Numbered from the stretch's first letter, positions 49,994 through 59,549 are shown. The stretch: DNA of 64,000 nucleotides from an uncultured bacterium (GCA_938092135.1 CALLJL010000002.1:124001-188000); one strand, 5' to 3'. Numbers and translations: made by a program. Notes: generated by a model from the sequence alone, not told the origin.

Positions 49994-50896
49994 ATGTGGA
50001 CAAAGATTAACCATTGCCCTCTTTGCCATTCTTCAAAAATAAAACCTTACAAAAAGGGTAATCTGATCCAGAGAGGTTTAACTCCCGAAAAAATCAAAAT
50101 AACCGACGCTGACTATGGAAAAATTTGGGATCTCAGTCGATGCCAGGTTTGTGGATACGTTTTTGCCAATCCCTTTCCAGGGGAATCTTTATTGGCTTCG
50201 CTTTATATTCAAGTGGAAGACCCAGAGTATGAAGCTGAGGCCGAAGGAAGAAGACGTAACTTCCGTCGCCTCCTTCACCAAATAGAAAAATTTGTGCCCC
50301 AGAAGGGAAGCCTATTTGATGTCGGCGCAGCCACCGGGCTTTTATTAATAGAAGCAAGACAAAGGGGTTGGAAGGTAGCCGGAATAGAGCCAAGCCGCTG
50401 GGCGGTGAAAATAGCCGCTGAAAAATATGGCCTCCATCTTCACTTGGGCTCTTTTGAAGATTATAGGCACGATGAAAATCAATATGATGTTGTTACCTTA
50501 GTCGATATTCTTGAACATACTCCGGACCCGAAAAAAATTATGGTTAAGGCTAGAGAGCTTCTTAAACCAGGCGGAATAATAGTTATAGTAACGCCAAACA
50601 TAGAAAGTCTTGCCGCTCGGCTGGCTGGCTGCCGATGGTGGCATTTTCGACCTGGTCATCTCGGCTATTTCAACCGAAGAAGCTTAAAGACGCTCCTCAA
50701 TTTAACCTCTTTCCAGGTTTTATCCTGGAAAAAATACAGTTGGAATTTTAGTTTTAATTATCTTCTGAAAAGGCTTTCTGTCCTTTCCTGGCTTACTAAA
50801 GTTCCAAAACTGGCTTCTCTTTGGCCCCGAATTCAGATAAAATTGGCCCTTGGTGATTCCTTTGAGGTTTATGCTCGGAAACAGGAAGTAATTTGA
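49994..50896 (+). CDS. SAM-dependent methyltransferase with N-terminal zinc ribbon
   Basis: A 300-residue class-I methyltransferase. An N-terminal zinc ribbon (CPLCHS and CQVCG) is followed by SAM-binding motif I LFDVGAATGLLL, motif II VAGIEPSRWAV and LVDILEHTPDP. This is the layout of sugar- or lipid-modifying methyltransferases in cell-surface gene sets. It overlaps the next gene by 4 bp. The substrate is not evident. Confidence 0.8.
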   Translation: MWTKINHCPLCHSSKIKPYKKGNLIQRGLTPEKIKITDADYGKIWDLSRCQVCGYVFANPFPGESLLASLYIQVEDPEYEAEAEGRRRNFRRLLHQIEKFVPQKGSLFDVGAATGLLLIEARQRGWKVAGIEPSRWAVKIAAEKYGLHLHLGSFEDYRHDENQYDVVTLVDILEHTPDPKKIMVKARELLKPGGIIVIVTPNIESLAARLAGCRWWHFRPGHLGYFNRRSLKTLLNLTSFQVLSWKKYSWNFSFNYLLKRLSVLSWLTKVPKLASLWPRIQIKLALGDSFEVYARKQEVI

Positions 50897-51789
50897 ATCC
50901 CTATATTGAAGCCCTTCGTCTCGAAAGATGGCCGCGAAGTACAGCCATCCTTCTTGGCAGTCTGGCCTATCTTTTTCTAGAGACTGAGAAAAATTATTCT
51001 TTTGGCGATCTGTATCGCCTGGGGATGAAAATTGGTCTTGCTTTCCTTCTCACGTGGGGAATTTCTACTGTTAATTACGTTATCAATGAGATAGCTGATG
51101 CACCTTATGATCGCCACCACCCCCTTAAAAAAACAAGGCCTCTTATCAGCGGCCGAATAAAAAGAGGACCTTTCATTCTCCTTGGCATGGGTCTTAGTCT
51201 TTCCTGTTTTGTTATTGCTTGGCTCTTCTTTCCTCTAACCTTTATTGTTTTTCTCCTTTCTCTTTTGTTGGCGGGATTTCTTTATAATGTACCCCCATTT
51301 AGAACTAAGGATATTCCTTTTCTGGATACCATTTCTGAATCAGTTAATAATCCTCTCCGTTTCCTTATTGGGTGGTATTCGATAGCCACAGCCTATAAAC
51401 CTTTCCCCCCCATAGGTCTTCTCCTTGCCTGGTGGTCCTTTGGCAATTTCCTTATGGTGGCGAAAAGACTTTCAGAACTGCGCTGGTTAAAAGATAAGGC
51501 TAGTCTTTATCGCCGATCTCTTCTTCATTATTCTCCTCCATCTCTTTTAATTGGCATGATCTTGTCGATGATCGTTTTTTTTGCCAGCTATATCTGGTTC
51601 TGTTTGGAAAGACAATTTAATCGCTGGCTTTTTTATATTCCTTTGCTTATTATTTATTTTCTTCTTTTTTTCTGGAAGACACTGGCAGAAAAGGCGGTGA
51701 TGGAAGAACCAGAAAAATTATTTCGTCGTCCTCTTTTCGCCTTTTATACCATTGGCCTGGGCCTTCTTTTTATTCTTTCCTTATTTTGA
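50893..51789 (+). CDS. UbiA-family prenyltransferase
   Basis: A 298-residue integral membrane protein with about eight hydrophobic segments. The first UbiA motif reads NEIADAPYDRHHP with PLKKTRPLISGRI after it, resembling decaprenyl-phosphate phosphoribosyltransferases more than ubiquinone enzymes. The second aspartate motif is represented by KDIPFLDTISES. TTG 50893 is the start, overlapping the methyltransferase stop; the pair probably act on a lipid-linked substrate. The exact acceptor is unknown. Confidence 0.75.
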   Translation: MNPYIEALRLERWPRSTAILLGSLAYLFLETEKNYSFGDLYRLGMKIGLAFLLTWGISTVNYVINEIADAPYDRHHPLKKTRPLISGRIKRGPFILLGMGLSLSCFVIAWLFFPLTFIVFLLSLLLAGFLYNVPPFRTKDIPFLDTISESVNNPLRFLIGWYSIATAYKPFPPIGLLLAWWSFGNFLMVAKRLSELRWLKDKASLYRRSLLHYSPPSLLIGMILSMIVFFASYIWFCLERQFNRWLFYIPLLIIYFLLFFWKTLAEKAVMEEPEKLFRRPLFAFYTIGLGLLFILSLF

Positions 51790-51810
51790 TTATTGGAATG
51801 GGGGAAAGCC

Positions 51811-52455
51811 ATGCATCTGGTTGAAATAGCCCTTAAATTATTATTGGCAATTGGCCTCGGTGGCCTGATTGGGTTAGAAAGAGAGATCAGCCAGAAACCG
51901 GCTGGCTTAAGGACCAATATTTTAATCTGCCTTGGCTCCACTATGATGATGATTCTATCTCAGCTCGCTCCTCAAGGAGGAAGCTCCTTTGGGGAAACCA
52001 TGCGCATAGCAGCCGCAGTTATTACCGGAATTGGCTTCATTGGGGCAGGAACCATCATCCAGAGCCGAGGAATTATTCAGGGTCTAACCACGGCTTCCAC
52101 TATCTGGGCTGTTTCTGGGCTTGGCCTCGTTATTGGTGCTGGCTATCATGCCGTTGCGGTTATTTACACAGGGATTGTTCTTGTTACCTTAGTTCTCTTC
52201 AGGCAGCTTGAAAATAAACTTTTAAAAAAGAATGTTATCCATTATGAGTTAAAGATAAAACCGAGCCGAGATTTTTTGGGACAGTTAAAAAGGCTGGCCC
52301 TTCATCAAGGAGTTAAGCTGGCCGATCTTACCTTAAAAAGAGAAGGCGAATTTAGCCGGGTGAGTTTTACCCTTCTTGGGGCAGAAGAAAGGGAGGTCCA
52401 ATTTCATCAGAGTTTGGCCGATCTTGGAGATATCCTTGAAATCAAAGTCGATTAA
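51811..52455 (+). CDS. MgtC/SapB-family membrane protein
   Basis: A 214-residue protein from ATG 51811, chosen because GGGGGAAA lies just upstream; TTG 51793 is possible. It has the MgtC core: LGGLIGLEREISQKPAGLRT, GIGFIGAGTIIQSRG and LTTASTIWAVSGLGLVIGAG, in four or five membrane segments, then an ACT-like soluble C-terminus. MgtC proteins are linked to magnesium or ion homeostasis and do not themselves transport magnesium with certainty. It overlaps the rdgB gene by about 20 bp. Confidence 0.85.
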   Translation: MHLVEIALKLLLAIGLGGLIGLEREISQKPAGLRTNILICLGSTMMMILSQLAPQGGSSFGETMRIAAAVITGIGFIGAGTIIQSRGIIQGLTTASTIWAVSGLGLVIGAGYHAVAVIYTGIVLVTLVLFRQLENKLLKKNVIHYELKIKPSRDFLGQLKRLALHQGVKLADLTLKREGEFSRVSFTLLGAEEREVQFHQSLADLGDILEIKVD

Positions 52456-53062
52456 CATTAAACTCCTCGTAGCCACTTCCAATCCTGGAAAATTGAAAGA
52501 AATTCGTCGTGGCCTAAAAGGATTACCTCTTAAAATTTTAGGCCTTGAAGATGAAGCTATTACCGCCCGCTATCGGGAAAAAGGAAAAACCTTTATGGAA
52601 AATGCCAAGGCCAAAGGCCTTTTCTATAGTCAATTTACTGATTATCTTACTTTGGCTGAAGACTCGGGGCTAGAAGTGGAAGCCCTAAAAGGCGAACCTG
52701 GCGTTCTTTCAGCCCGCTATGCCGGATATAAAGCTAATGATGAGAAAAATATTGCCAAGCTTCTTGCCCGACTTAAAGATTTTCCCCTCTCCAAAAGAAA
52801 GGCCCGCTTTGTCTGTTGCCTCTGTTTAGCCAAGCAGGGGAAAATTCTGAAATGCTTTCGCGGTGAGGTTCGGGGCTGGATAATTGAGGAAAAAAGGGGA
52901 CATTATGGATTTGGCTACGACCCAATTTTCTTTTACCGACCCTTTAACCGGACATTCGCTGAGCTCCCCCCAGAAAAGAAAAATCTGGTGAGCCATCGTG
53001 GTCGGGCTCTTCGCCGGCTCCGTCGTTTTCTTGAAAAAAATTTGGGGCGGCTCCTAGAATGA
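52436..53062 (+). CDS. rdgB: XTP/dITP diphosphatase (RdgB/HAM1 family)
   Basis: Removes non-canonical purine triphosphates (ITP, XTP, dITP) from the nucleotide pool. The 208-residue protein opens with LLVATSNPGKLKEI. It has the catalytic region AEDSGLEVEALKGEPGV, GYDPIFFY and the family signature VSHRGRALRRL. The start is most likely TTG 52436; a longer frame from 52376 would lie within the MgtC gene. Its stop codon is inside a bidirectional terminator loop. Confidence 0.9.
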   Translation: MKSKSINIKLLVATSNPGKLKEIRRGLKGLPLKILGLEDEAITARYREKGKTFMENAKAKGLFYSQFTDYLTLAEDSGLEVEALKGEPGVLSARYAGYKANDEKNIAKLLARLKDFPLSKRKARFVCCLCLAKQGKILKCFRGEVRGWIIEEKRGHYGFGYDPIFFYRPFNRTFAELPPEKKNLVSHRGRALRRLRRFLEKNLGRLLE

Positions 53063-53071
53063 AGCCGCCCC
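53044..53071. terminator. Bidirectional terminator between rdgB and comEA
   Basis: GGGGCGGC (53044-53051) pairs perfectly with GCCGCCCC (53064-53071). In the minus direction, toward comEA transcripts, the stem is followed by AAATTTTTTTC. In the plus direction it is followed by a weaker T-rich stretch. The rdgB stop codon lies in the loop. Confidence 0.7.
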
Positions 53072-53078
53072 TTCAATC

Positions 53079-53405
53079 TTATTTTTCCTTAATTTCGGAG
53101 CCCACCGTTATCCTATCTTTAATCTGCTCGAAAACCCTTTCCCCAATTCCCTGAACTTTTAGCAGGTCTTCAATCTTTTTAAAAGGACCATGCTCTTTGC
53201 GGTAATCAATTATTCTCTGGGCTATGGCCGGGCCGATTCTGGGCAAAGTCTGAAGTTCCTCCAGGCTTGCTGTGTTAATGTTGATTTTCGCCTGGGGAGA
53301 ACCAGAGCTCCCTTGACGGTTGCTCTGCTGGGCAAAAAGAGACCCAAAGATAATGAAAAGAATAACCAAAGAGATAGCCAAAAAAGAATGGCTTGCCTTG
53401 CTCAT
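53079..53405 (-). CDS. comEA: ComEA-type helix-hairpin-helix DNA-binding protein
   Basis: A 108-residue exported protein. After a signal or membrane segment (FLAISLVILFIIFGSLFA) comes a helix-hairpin-helix pair: NINTASLEELQTLPRIGPAIA and IEDLLKVQGIGERVFEQIKD. ComEA proteins bind incoming DNA outside the inner membrane during transformation. dprA, another competence gene, lies at the right edge, but no other com genes are here. AAGGAGG lies ahead of ATG 53405. Confidence 0.88.
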   Translation of the reverse strand: MSKASHSFLAISLVILFIIFGSLFAQQSNRQGSSGSPQAKININTASLEELQTLPRIGPAIAQRIIDYRKEHGPFKKIEDLLKVQGIGERVFEQIKDRITVGSEIKEK

Positions 53406-53453
53406 CTTAACCTCCTTTCAATTTTTTTAGAAGCAAAGGAAGGGCCAAATTAA

Positions 53454-53579
53454 ATGATTAAGAAAAGAAAAATTAGGAGAAGAAAAAAATCTAAAGAAAA
53501 ACCTCCGGTCCTTTTGGCTTCGAAGGTAGTCAAAGCTGGAAAAGTATTGTCTACCATTGTTTGCAGGGAAAAAAGATAA
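53454..53579 (+). CDS. Possible small basic protein, 41 residues
   Basis: ATG 53454 reads 41 codons to TAA at 53577 with GGAAGGG about nine bases upstream. The N-terminal third is nearly all Lys and Arg (KKRKIRRRKKSKEK), then a hydrophobic patch. It is not similar to anything I recognise and lies alone in the 333-bp gap between comEA and the dehydrogenase gene. The rest of that gap shows nothing further. Confidence 0.25.
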   Translation: MIKKRKIRRRKKSKEKPPVLLASKVVKAGKVLSTIVCREKR

Positions 53580-53738
53580 AAAGTTGGCTTTAGTTAATTG
53601 GCTTTTAAAAAGCTTTTAGAAAGGTAAATATAATATGAATTTTTGGGGCTAAAGGGCAAAAATTCCAGAGTTTTTTATTTTATTTCAAAAAAGGATTGAT
53701 CGAAATTTCTTTGAAACGAATAAAGCCAGCAAAATTTT

Positions 53739-54599
53739 TTATTGCTTTCCCAAGACTATAGAGTTTATGGCGGTATAATCCTTTTCTCCCCATCCCTGAT
53801 TCATTCCTCTTTCAAGTAATTTCAATATTCCGGCAAGAGCATCGACTTGAAGTCCTAACTCCAGGCCTTCCTCTATCATTAAGTTAACATCTTTATAAAG
53901 TAATCGCAGAGGAAAAGTTGGGTTTGAATAATCCTCTCCCCACATTCGACTGAGTTTTTTATCAAAATGAAAGGCATAGAGAGAGCTGCGGCGGAGGACC
54001 TCCATAAAAAGTTCAAGGGGAATACCTCTTTTACGGATTAAATTCAGGCTAAAGGCGAAGGAAGCGGTCAAAGAGGCAATCAGCTGATTCAGGGCTAGTT
54101 TAAACGAAGCGGCTTGGCCGACTTGTCCGACATATATTGGTTGCGGACAAAAGCACTTCAATACTTCCTCAAATTGCTTAAATTGCTCTTCCCTTGAGCC
54201 TACAAGGACAGTTAACTCCCCCCTTTCAGCCTCAGCTATACTTCCAAGAACCGGGGCTTCCAGATAATCGCTGCCCCTTTGATTTACCAAATTCATCAAG
54301 TCCTTGCTCTGGCGAGGAGAAATTGTTCCCATTTGAATAATGGTTTTACCCTCAAGGCTTGCAGCTGCCTCTGGGAAAAGGACATCACAACAGGCGGAAA
54401 AATCGGCCACCATCAAAATTATCAAGGGCGAAGCCATAATAGCCTCTTGAGAACTAGTGGCCACCTGGGCACCTAAGGTCTGGAGGGGAAGGGCTTTTTC
54501 TTTGGTCCGATTGTATACTGTAACCTCATATCCAGCTTGAATAAGTCTTGTCGCCATTGGCCGACCCATCAATCCTATGCCCATAAAACTGATTTTCAT
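53739..54599 (-). CDS. NAD(P)-dependent beta-hydroxyacid dehydrogenase (3-hydroxyisobutyrate dehydrogenase family)
   Basis: A 286-residue two-domain dehydrogenase. The nucleotide motif GIGLMGRPMA and YNRT follow the N-terminus, suggesting a choice of NADP. EAPVLGSIAEAERGELTVLV and the catalytic Lys in KLALNQLI are typical of 3-hydroxyisobutyrate, tartronate semialdehyde and glyoxylate/succinic-semialdehyde reductases. ATG 54599 is preferred because AAGGAG lies in place; ATG 54614 overlaps that site. The substrate cannot be fixed from motifs. Confidence 0.82.
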   Translation of the reverse strand: MKISFMGIGLMGRPMATRLIQAGYEVTVYNRTKEKALPLQTLGAQVATSSQEAIMASPLIILMVADFSACCDVLFPEAAASLEGKTIIQMGTISPRQSKDLMNLVNQRGSDYLEAPVLGSIAEAERGELTVLVGSREEQFKQFEEVLKCFCPQPIYVGQVGQAASFKLALNQLIASLTASFAFSLNLIRKRGIPLELFMEVLRRSSLYAFHFDKKLSRMWGEDYSNPTFPLRLLYKDVNLMIEEGLELGLQVDALAGILKLLERGMNQGWGEKDYTAINSIVLGKQ

Positions 54600-54734
54600 A
54601 GCTTTCTCCTTCATATATTTTTCTGAATTTTTAGGATAACTTTTAAATAATAGGACTAAGAAACTTTTTAATTTTAATCCAATATTGATATAATTGAGAA
54701 GATAATAGGGCTATAAAATATGAGGTGAATTATT

Positions 54735-55397
54735 ATGATCAAAAAAATTCTTTTTTTGGCTTTATATTTCTTAATTATTTTTACTTTGATAAAAGCTCAG
54801 GAAACCGGGTCCAAGCCCAAGGAAATTAAACTTCCTTCGCCCCGGCTCGATGGAGGCCGGCCTCTTATGGATTGCCTTAAAAATAGACAATCCCAGCGGG
54901 AATTTAAGCCTGATCCTCTTCCCCCTCAAGTCCTTTCAGACCTTCTCTGGGCTGCCTATGGTATCAACAGACCCGAGTCAGGGAAAAGAACTGCTCCCTC
55001 AGCTGTCAATTGGCAGAACATTGATCTCTATGTTGCTCTTCCTGACGGACTTTACCTTTATGAGCCCAAAGAACATAAATTGATCCAGCTTCTTGAGGAA
55101 GATATCCGCAGCCTCACTGGAACTCAGGAATTTGTTAAAATAGCCCCCCTTAATTTGGTCTATGTAGCCGATTTTGCCAAGATTCCCCGAGGAACTGACG
55201 AAGATAAAAGATTTTATTCGGCTGCCCATACAGGCTTTATCAGCCAAAATGTCTATCTTTATTGCGCTTCAGAAGGTTTGGCGACAGTTGTTAGGGCTTT
55301 GATCAATCGTGAAGAGCTAGCCAAAAAGATGGGATTGAGGCCTGAGCAGCATATTATTCTGGCTCAAACCGTCGGCTATCCTAAGAAAAAAGATTAA
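54735..55397 (+). CDS. SagB/nitroreductase-family FMN protein, exported
   Basis: A 220-residue protein with a hydrophobic signal (ILFLALYFLIIFTLIKAQ). The nitroreductase core follows: NRQSQREFKPDPLPPQVLSD, AYGINRPESGKRTAPSAVNW, FISQNVYLYCASEGL and VGYPKK. Flavin-binding Arg and Ser residues look present. The SagB subgroup includes thiazole/oxazole dehydrogenases, but no peptide-modification genes are nearby. The exported form suggests a periplasmic redox role of unknown substrate. Confidence 0.75.
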   Translation: MIKKILFLALYFLIIFTLIKAQETGSKPKEIKLPSPRLDGGRPLMDCLKNRQSQREFKPDPLPPQVLSDLLWAAYGINRPESGKRTAPSAVNWQNIDLYVALPDGLYLYEPKEHKLIQLLEEDIRSLTGTQEFVKIAPLNLVYVADFAKIPRGTDEDKRFYSAAHTGFISQNVYLYCASEGLATVVRALINREELAKKMGLRPEQHIILAQTVGYPKKKD

Positions 55398-55438
55398 TTT
55401 TTTTACCGCCCCCTCTCCAAAGGTCAATCTTATTTTGA

Positions 55439-55467
55439 TTGACAGAGTTTTTTAATTTTCTTAAATA
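55439..55467 (+). promoter_or_regulatory. Candidate promoter of the Asp-box protein gene
   Basis: TTGACA (55439-55444), 17 bp, TAAATA (55462-55467). A second possible -10, TATAGT, lies at 55466-55471. It is about 120 bp ahead of the gene. Confidence 0.4.
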
Positions 55468-55589
55468 TAGTATATCAATTTTATGATTTTCTTTAATTAT
55501 GCCTTGAAAATCAATTTTTCAGGTAGGGTAATTTTATTTTCCCGGGAAAAACAAAATATTAATAAAAATATTTTAGAAGGAGGTATCTT

Positions 55590-58004
55590 TTGAGGAAAAG
55601 GAAGGCTTTCTTGGGCTCTAAAACTTTTCTTTTCATCTTTTTCTCTCTTTTCGCTGGTCTTTTGCTCTTTCCCCAGCAGCCGAAAAAGCCAGTGAGAATT
55701 CAGTCAACGCCACCTGAAGTCAGACTTAAAGGTTTCGCCCAGCACTTAGACATGAAAAAGACCTCGCCCTTCAAAGACCTTCGATGGCAGTTCCTTGGTC
55801 CAACTAATGTTAGCGGCCGTTGTACCGATGTTGCTGTTGTTACCCCGAAGGGTAAAAACTATACCATTTATGTCGCCACAGCTTCTGGGGGGGTTTGGAA
55901 AACAGAAAATGAAGGCACAACTTGGGTGCCCATTTTTGACCAGGAATTATCGACCTCCATTGGCGATATAGCCATTGCACCATCTAATCCCAATATTATT
56001 TGGGTAGGAACAGGGGAGGCCAACATTTTCCGCAGTTCCCATCCTGGATGCGGGGTTTATAAATCAACCGATGGGGGTAAAACCTGGCAACATATGGGTT
56101 TAACCGATACCAACACCATTGCCCGAATTGTTATCCACCCTAAGAATCCCGATATTGTTTATGTAGCTGCTTCGGGTCATGAGTGGACTTTTAATCAGGA
56201 AAGAGGAGTTTATAAAACAACTGATGGCGGTAAAACCTGGGAAAAAGTTCTTTATGTCAATGACCAAACCGGGGCCATTGATTTGGTCATGGATCCCACC
56301 AATCCTGATATCCTCTATGCCGCTACCTGGCAAAGAATTAGGAAAAAATGGAATGATCCCCGCAATGAACCCCATTATACCGGTAGTGGCATCTGGAAAA
56401 CTACCGATGGTGGTTCAACCTGGAAGCCCATCAATAATGGACTTCCTGAACCTCGTTATCGTGGTCGTATAGGTATTGATATCTGTCTATCCAAGCCCAA
56501 TGTTCTTTATGCTTTTGTTGATAATTATGAAATTGCTCGCGAACTTTCTCCAGAAGAAAGGGCCGATGTTTACATCCGAGGTCTAAAAGGTATCATCAAG
56601 GGAGCCACCGTTTATCGTTCTGACGATGGCGGTGAAAATTGGCGCCTTGTTGCCCCAACAACCAATGAAATGAAAGCTTACCTTGAACGACATTCAGGAA
56701 CTTATGGCTGGGTATTTGGTCAAATTCGGGTTGACCCCAATGATGAAAACAAAGTTTTCCTTCTAGGCGTGCCTATGAGTGTTTCCACTGATGGTGGCAA
56801 AACTTTTCGTCGAGTTCCAAATCTTTATCATGGAGACCATCATGGGCTGTGGATTGACCCAGATAATTCCAATTATATTGTCAATGTCAATGATGGTGGA
56901 ATTGAAATTTCTTATGATGGCGGCCAAACTTGGAGAAACTTCCGCAACAACCTACCTGTCTGCCAGTTCTTTAATGTAAATTACGACATGGATACTCCCT
57001 TCCGCGTTTATGGTTCAATGCAGGACCATGGCAGCTTCCGTGCCGTCGTTGATCTCAGCCGAGGTCGTAATAATATCCCAGCCCAGGAATTCGAAAGAGC
57101 CCCAGGCGGCGAGGCTTCCCACCATGCCATTGATCCGACCAATCCCAATATTGTCTATTCCTGCGGCTTTTATGGCAGCTTAACGAGGACTGATTTAAGC
57201 AAAACCGGTCCTGAGCGGACGAAATCAATTGTGCCAAGAGTATATCCTGATGAACCACCCCTGCGAGGCCAATGGCTGGCTCACTTCATTCTCTCTCCCC
57301 ACAACCCAAACATAATTTATCATGGAATGCAATACCTTTTCCGCTCCCTCGATCGTGGTGACACTTGGGAAAGAATTAGCCCTGATTTAACTTACTTTAA
57401 CCCTGCCGAGCAAGGCGATATTCCCTACCATACAATAACTGCCATAGCTGAATCACCACTTAAATATGGGCTGATCTATGTTGGCACTGACTGCGGTCGG
57501 GTTAGCGTAACCAAAGATGGCGGAAAAACTTGGCAGGAAATCACGGCTGGTCTTCCCTATCAGAAATGGGTTTCCCGAATTGTCGCCTCCCAATATGATA
57601 TGGGGACAGTTTATCTTACCCAGCATGGCCGTGCCGACGACGACTTCGCTCCCTATATCTGGAAATCAACCGATTTTGGTAAAACCTGGATTGATATTTC
57701 CAAAGGTCTTCCCCTTGGCCCGGTCAATGTTATAAGGGAAGATCCTATCGACCGCAATATTCTCTATGTCGGCACTGACCTGGGTGTATATGTCAGTAAG
57801 GATGGCGGCAAAACTTGGCATGTGCTAGGTGGTAATCTTCCCTCCTGTTATGTCCATGATTTAATCATTCATCCCCGTGATAATATTATCGTCATCGCCA
57901 CTCATGGTCGGGGTATGTGGGTCATGGATGCTGATCCTATCAATGAAAAGCCTAAGCGAATGCAGCGTCGCTTTTTTGAAGACGAAACCGAAACAATTCG
58001 CTAA
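55590..58004 (+). CDS. Secreted sortilin-like beta-propeller protein with eleven Asp boxes
   Basis: An 804-residue exported protein. An N-terminal signal (FLFIFFSLFAGLLLF) is followed by repeated S/T-x-D-G-G-x-T-W Asp boxes, for example KSTDGGKTW, KTTDGGSTW, RSDDGGENW, SYDGGQTW and SKDGGKTW. I count eleven, consistent with a ten-bladed VPS10-type or paired propellers. Such proteins are common in anaerobes that use peptides or glycans; they may be glycosidases or binding proteins. TTG 55590 is chosen because AGAAGGAGG lies at 55575-55583. No catalytic domain beyond the propeller is visible. Confidence 0.8.
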   Translation: MRKRKAFLGSKTFLFIFFSLFAGLLLFPQQPKKPVRIQSTPPEVRLKGFAQHLDMKKTSPFKDLRWQFLGPTNVSGRCTDVAVVTPKGKNYTIYVATASGGVWKTENEGTTWVPIFDQELSTSIGDIAIAPSNPNIIWVGTGEANIFRSSHPGCGVYKSTDGGKTWQHMGLTDTNTIARIVIHPKNPDIVYVAASGHEWTFNQERGVYKTTDGGKTWEKVLYVNDQTGAIDLVMDPTNPDILYAATWQRIRKKWNDPRNEPHYTGSGIWKTTDGGSTWKPINNGLPEPRYRGRIGIDICLSKPNVLYAFVDNYEIARELSPEERADVYIRGLKGIIKGATVYRSDDGGENWRLVAPTTNEMKAYLERHSGTYGWVFGQIRVDPNDENKVFLLGVPMSVSTDGGKTFRRVPNLYHGDHHGLWIDPDNSNYIVNVNDGGIEISYDGGQTWRNFRNNLPVCQFFNVNYDMDTPFRVYGSMQDHGSFRAVVDLSRGRNNIPAQEFERAPGGEASHHAIDPTNPNIVYSCGFYGSLTRTDLSKTGPERTKSIVPRVYPDEPPLRGQWLAHFILSPHNPNIIYHGMQYLFRSLDRGDTWERISPDLTYFNPAEQGDIPYHTITAIAESPLKYGLIYVGTDCGRVSVTKDGGKTWQEITAGLPYQKWVSRIVASQYDMGTVYLTQHGRADDDFAPYIWKSTDFGKTWIDISKGLPLGPVNVIREDPIDRNILYVGTDLGVYVSKDGGKTWHVLGGNLPSCYVHDLIIHPRDNIIVIATHGRGMWVMDADPINEKPKRMQRRFFEDETETIR

Positions 58005-58011
58005 TAAAAAG

Positions 58012-58045
58012 GGGGGAACTCGTTAGCTTGAGTTCCCCCTTTTTT
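58012..58045. terminator. Strong intrinsic terminator
   Basis: GGGGGAACTC (58012-58021) and GAGTTCCCCC (58030-58039) form a perfect 10-bp stem with an 8-base loop, followed by TTTTTT. A-rich sequence on the left lets it work in both directions. The remainder of the gap to 58136 is AT-rich without features. Confidence 0.88.
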
Positions 58046-58136
58046 GAGACAAATTTAACGGCCAAAATTGCAAAATTGGTAGGGAAAATTAATCAAAAAA
58101 GGATCATTTTGGTTAATTTATAGAGGTGAATAAAAA

Positions 58137-59549
58137 TTATGATTGAATAGTCGAATCGGAAGAAGCGAAAGAGAGGAACTGAAGTTTTTTTAGAAAATCC
58201 CTATTTTGACCCAACCACTTATTTATAGCCCTGCGGGCATAGGTATAAATGGCCAAATCACGCCAGCGAAATTGAAGCCCGAATTTCCAGCATTGCCAAA
58301 TAGAATAAAAACGCTTCATGGCTCGAATGGCTGCTTCTTTTTGCAACTCATAAGCAGAAATTAACTTGGGCCTGAAAACTACATGGTGACCGCCGTATTT
58401 CGACCAATCTTTTTCAAGAAGTCTTCCCTGAGAAGATAGTTCCAAAAAAGTTTCTGTACCTGGAAGGGGGGTTAAGACCATGAACTGGACTGTATCAATT
58501 TTCATCCGGCGAGCAAAGCGCACCGTTTCATCAATAGTTTGACGGTCATCCTCATCAGAACCAAGAACAAACATGCCATGGACCTGCAATCGATATTTAT
58601 GAATAAGGTCAATAGCCTGGGCAATCTCTTCAAGGGTTTGATTTTTTCGATATTTTTCAAGGCTTTTCGGATTGATTGATTCGAGACCAATATAAAGGAC
58701 ATAGCCTCCACTAGCCCTCATTAGGGAAAGGAGTTCCTCATCTTTGGCCACATCAACCCTCACCTGGGCTGTCCAGCGCATTCTAATCTTTTGATTGATT
58801 ATTTGCTCAAGCAAAGCTTTCGTTCGCTCAGGGTTACAGGCGAAATTGTCATCATAAAAAAAGATCGATTTCCATTTCTTCTGAGAAAGCCAGAATTTAA
58901 TTTCCTCAATTACGTCTTCCACCGGCCGAGTCCGATAATAACGGCCAAACATTTTGGTCACTGAACAGAAAGTGCAATTAAAGGGACAGCCCCGGCTTGT
59001 CATTATGGGTAGAATAGACATTTTTTGCCAGTTTTTAATTAGCCTGAGATCAGGCCAGGGTAAATCTGAAAGAATTGGGTGATAGGATAAAGAAGGATTG
59101 TGCTGGAATCTATCACCAAGTCGATAAGACAAACCAGGTATTTTATCCAAAGAACCTTCCCCTTTGCTCAAGATCCTAACTAAATCAAGGAAACCGCCTT
59201 CGCCTTCACCGCGAATAACAAAATCTGCTCCTTTTGCCAGAGCTTCCTCAGGTAAGAAAGTTACGTGGGGGCCTCCCATAACTATAGGTATTGATTTCTT
59301 TTTTTTAATTTTTTCGATTAATTGGAATGCCCGAGGAGCCGTTGAGGTAATAGATGAAAGGCCAATGAGGTCAGAGGATAAAATTTCAGTCCAATCAATT
59401 GGCCCCAGATCTTCCACTATGATTCTAGGCTTAATCCCCAATTCGCGGTCAAGCAGAGAGCCAAGGATAGGTAAACCAAGGCGAGGCAACTTGAATCTCG
59501 AGTAAACATGAATGCCTGGAGCTTTAGGCTCAATTAAAGTAATTTTCAT
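58137..59549 (-). CDS. B12-binding-type radical SAM protein
   Basis: A 470-residue protein. The N-terminal Rossmann-like domain resembles cobalamin-binding domains (IEPKAPGIHVYSRFKLPRLG, then MGGPHVTFLPEEAL), but the cobalamin His motif DxHxxG is not visible. A radical SAM domain follows with CPFNCTFC at about 195-202 and FFYDDNFACNPERTK. Related enzymes include hopanoid and chlorophyll-pathway proteins. No pathway neighbours show the substrate. Confidence 0.78.
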   Translation of the reverse strand: MKITLIEPKAPGIHVYSRFKLPRLGLPILGSLLDRELGIKPRIIVEDLGPIDWTEILSSDLIGLSSITSTAPRAFQLIEKIKKKKSIPIVMGGPHVTFLPEEALAKGADFVIRGEGEGGFLDLVRILSKGEGSLDKIPGLSYRLGDRFQHNPSLSYHPILSDLPWPDLRLIKNWQKMSILPIMTSRGCPFNCTFCSVTKMFGRYYRTRPVEDVIEEIKFWLSQKKWKSIFFYDDNFACNPERTKALLEQIINQKIRMRWTAQVRVDVAKDEELLSLMRASGGYVLYIGLESINPKSLEKYRKNQTLEEIAQAIDLIHKYRLQVHGMFVLGSDEDDRQTIDETVRFARRMKIDTVQFMVLTPLPGTETFLELSSQGRLLEKDWSKYGGHHVVFRPKLISAYELQKEAAIRAMKRFYSIWQCWKFGLQFRWRDLAIYTYARRAINKWLGQNRDFLKKLQFLSFASSDSTIQS

